Below, in pieces: positions 62,400-64,000 of a DNA stretch of 64,000 nucleotides. A program made the position numbers and the translations under genes. Numbering within the stretch: position 1 is the first letter of the stretch; every line of letters begins with the position of its first letter. The notes beneath the pieces were generated by a model. That model did not search any database, was not told where the DNA came from, and was given only the letters and a program-made list of their open reading frames with translations. Location of the stretch: assembly GCA_030248225.1 (NCBI GenBank), contig JASANE010005263.1, positions 62,001-126,000 on the forward strand, read 5' to 3'. This DNA comes from Trileptium ribeirensis (Eukaryota; Nematoda; Enoplea; Enoplida; Thoracostomopsidae).

Positions 62400-63720
62400 A
62401 GAGCTACACTTCACGGAAGACTGGACATCGTGAAATTTTTTGTCTGTCGCTGTGATTCATAACCCATTTTGATAGCAAAAGTGATGACGAATGCTCTTTA
62501 GTTGAACGTGAACAGGTACCACCCTATTGTCAAAGTCAACATGACAAAAAAGCAGGTTTTTAACGGTTCTTTACTAAAGCTTACCATACAGGTAATAGTC
62601 TTTCGCAGCCCATATCTCGGGACACAGACTTCGCATCAAAAAATCGAGACCACCATTCAGAATCAGCTCATCCAGATCCTCAAGTTCGTGGGCCGCTCCC
62701 TTGGCCGCTGTGTGGCTGAATATGGTTCGTCGACCCTTTGCCAAAAAATGGGAATTTTTTAAAATTTCGGCGTGTTATTACTTGTCTTTACCTTGCAAGG
62801 AATGTCTCTTAGATTATCAAGCACGCTGGATGCGATGGATTTGCTATCTAGAGCCTAAGTTGACTATACAGTTACAGTCAATTATTAAGTGCACATATTG
62901 TGAGAGCACGCAAACGAAAACGAACGATAACACAATCAATCGATTTTTGTTAAATTAAACGCAAACTAACATTTTTATTAAATTATTTTTCCATTTTGAG
63001 GCAATCGAAATCCGTTAAATTTTTATTTTTGACCAGTTAATTCTGATTGTAACTGTGTTATATCTTTTCATGGAGTTTCCATGGTTTTACAGTCGACGAG
63101 CACGATTTCCAAATTGTGCGTTTTCATTGTGTCTGATTATCAATAATGGTATATATAGGTATTTTAGAAAGGCTGAATACAATGATTTGGTTGTCGAGAG
63201 TCCATCACGCATATTTAATGGGTTTAGGGTCAATGAATCCAATTTCAAAGACAATAGTCGGTCTTCATATTAGTTTGGTACATGGTATCTAAAATAGTCT
63301 ATATAGAGCTTTTTCGGTATTCTGAAAGCAATGACGTGGTTATGTAGAGTTCAGAGTGCGTATTTCATGGCTTTTCAATGTGTTTAGGGTCAATCAACCC
63401 GATTTCCAGAATATAATCTTTTTTCAGTTGTTTAATTACGCATTGCGAACAGGTCAGCAAAAGTTATCTATATTGGTTTTTCGATAAGTAGAATACGATA
63501 ATATGGTTTTCGAAAGACCAGCACAAATACTTGATGCGTTGTCATTATTGTTATCAATGGGTTTGGGATCGACGAAGCTTTAGGATTTTCAATGGGTTTA
63601 AGAGGTTTTGGAGTGGTATATACATCAAATACGGTCTGTTACAGATGATTAAACAAAATATCTGTAAAATGAAACCACGCTCGCTCCGTCTCACCCTCGC
63701 TTGTTATAGGGTACCCGAAA
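62400..63720 (+). repeat. Repeat family B copy
   Basis: TTAGTTGAACGTGAACAGGT, ACATGACAAAAAAGCAGGTT, CAGCCCATATCTCGGGACAC, TCGCATCAAAAAATCGAGAC, then TTTTCATGGAGTTTCCATGG, GGGTTTAGGGTCAATGAATC, TTTTTCAGTTGTTTAATTAC and GGTATATACATCAAATACGG. The ~1.3-kb order matches 22150-23095 and 51980-54340. Confidence 0.75.
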
Positions 63721-64000
63721 CATGACTGTCGCTCTCTCCAAATAAATTTGCTCTAAAAATAGAATTTATTATTAATTTAAATAGTTTCGAAATTTCGAGC
63801 GAGCCACTGTAAATGCGTGCATCTGGGTTGATCTTTTGTCAAGTCAGTTCACTATCGTAAAAACGATTAACGCGAACAAATAAATTTTTCCTTAGCTACG
63901 TCTACACGATTTGCGATGCAGCAGCAACGCGTGGGAACGCATACAGAGTATCTAGAATTGTCTATGCTGGTTTTTCGGCCCTCTGGATATGATGATTTAG
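63721..64000. other. Window end: nothing recognised
   Basis: Intron sequence downstream of family B. No AP3D1 exon seen; the next exon must begin with two nucleotides completing a codon started by G. Confidence 0.4.

Overview
This is animal (metazoan) genomic DNA, almost certainly from an invertebrate; I cannot name the phylum. The evidence is a single conserved protein-coding gene split by GT-AG spliceosomal introns, together with diverse decayed transposons: LINE reverse transcriptase pieces, a Ty3-like gag, a Tc1/mariner-like transposase, a hAT-type element, mariner-type MITEs and a foldback element. I saw no bacterial operon structure and no CRISPR array.

The one real host gene is on the + strand and covers nearly the whole window: the delta subunit of the AP-3 adaptor complex (AP3D1; garnet in Drosophila). 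I located 18 consecutive coding exons between 3658 and 60946. They total 2179 nt and join into one uninterrupted frame of 726 codons plus one nucleotide, with matching phases at all 17 junctions. The first ~32 residues (human numbering) must lie upstream of position 1. The rest of the hinge, the ear and the stop codon must lie downstream of 64000. The product is a large alpha-solenoid trunk followed by a Ser/acidic hinge. It would assemble with beta3, mu3 and sigma3 to sort cargo from endosomes or trans-Golgi to lysosomes and related organelles.

Everything else is intron, about 0.5 to 11.8 kb per intron, filled with repeats. Intron by intron: upstream of exon A lie a CR1-like RT fragment (minus strand) and repeat family D. 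Intron A-B (8.8 kb) holds an irregular tandem array (5.4-10.9 kb) into which an 881-bp hAT-like element with an 8-bp target duplication has jumped. Intron B-C holds families C, D and A, and family A ends exactly at the splice acceptor of exon C. Intron C-D holds a Ty3-like gag remnant between ~84-bp direct repeats. Intron E-F holds family A, a dead Tc1/mariner-like transposase, family B and a 224-bp tandem duplication. Intron F-G (11.8 kb) holds GC-richer unknown sequence, ~165-bp tandem repeats, a 3.3-kb foldback element with a TTA duplication and a perfect ~170-bp tandem duplication. Intron G-H carries two related TA-flanked MITEs. Intron I-J carries eleven or so ~160-bp tandem units. Later introns carry more copies of A, B, D and F, a 28-bp minisatellite, a LINE 3' end nested in family A, and a 522-bp inverted-repeat element.

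Family letters (A-F) are my own working labels from comparisons inside this window. Boundaries of repeats are approximate unless a target-site duplication is stated. I found no recognisable second host gene and no tRNA or rRNA gene, but I could not run a search for them.
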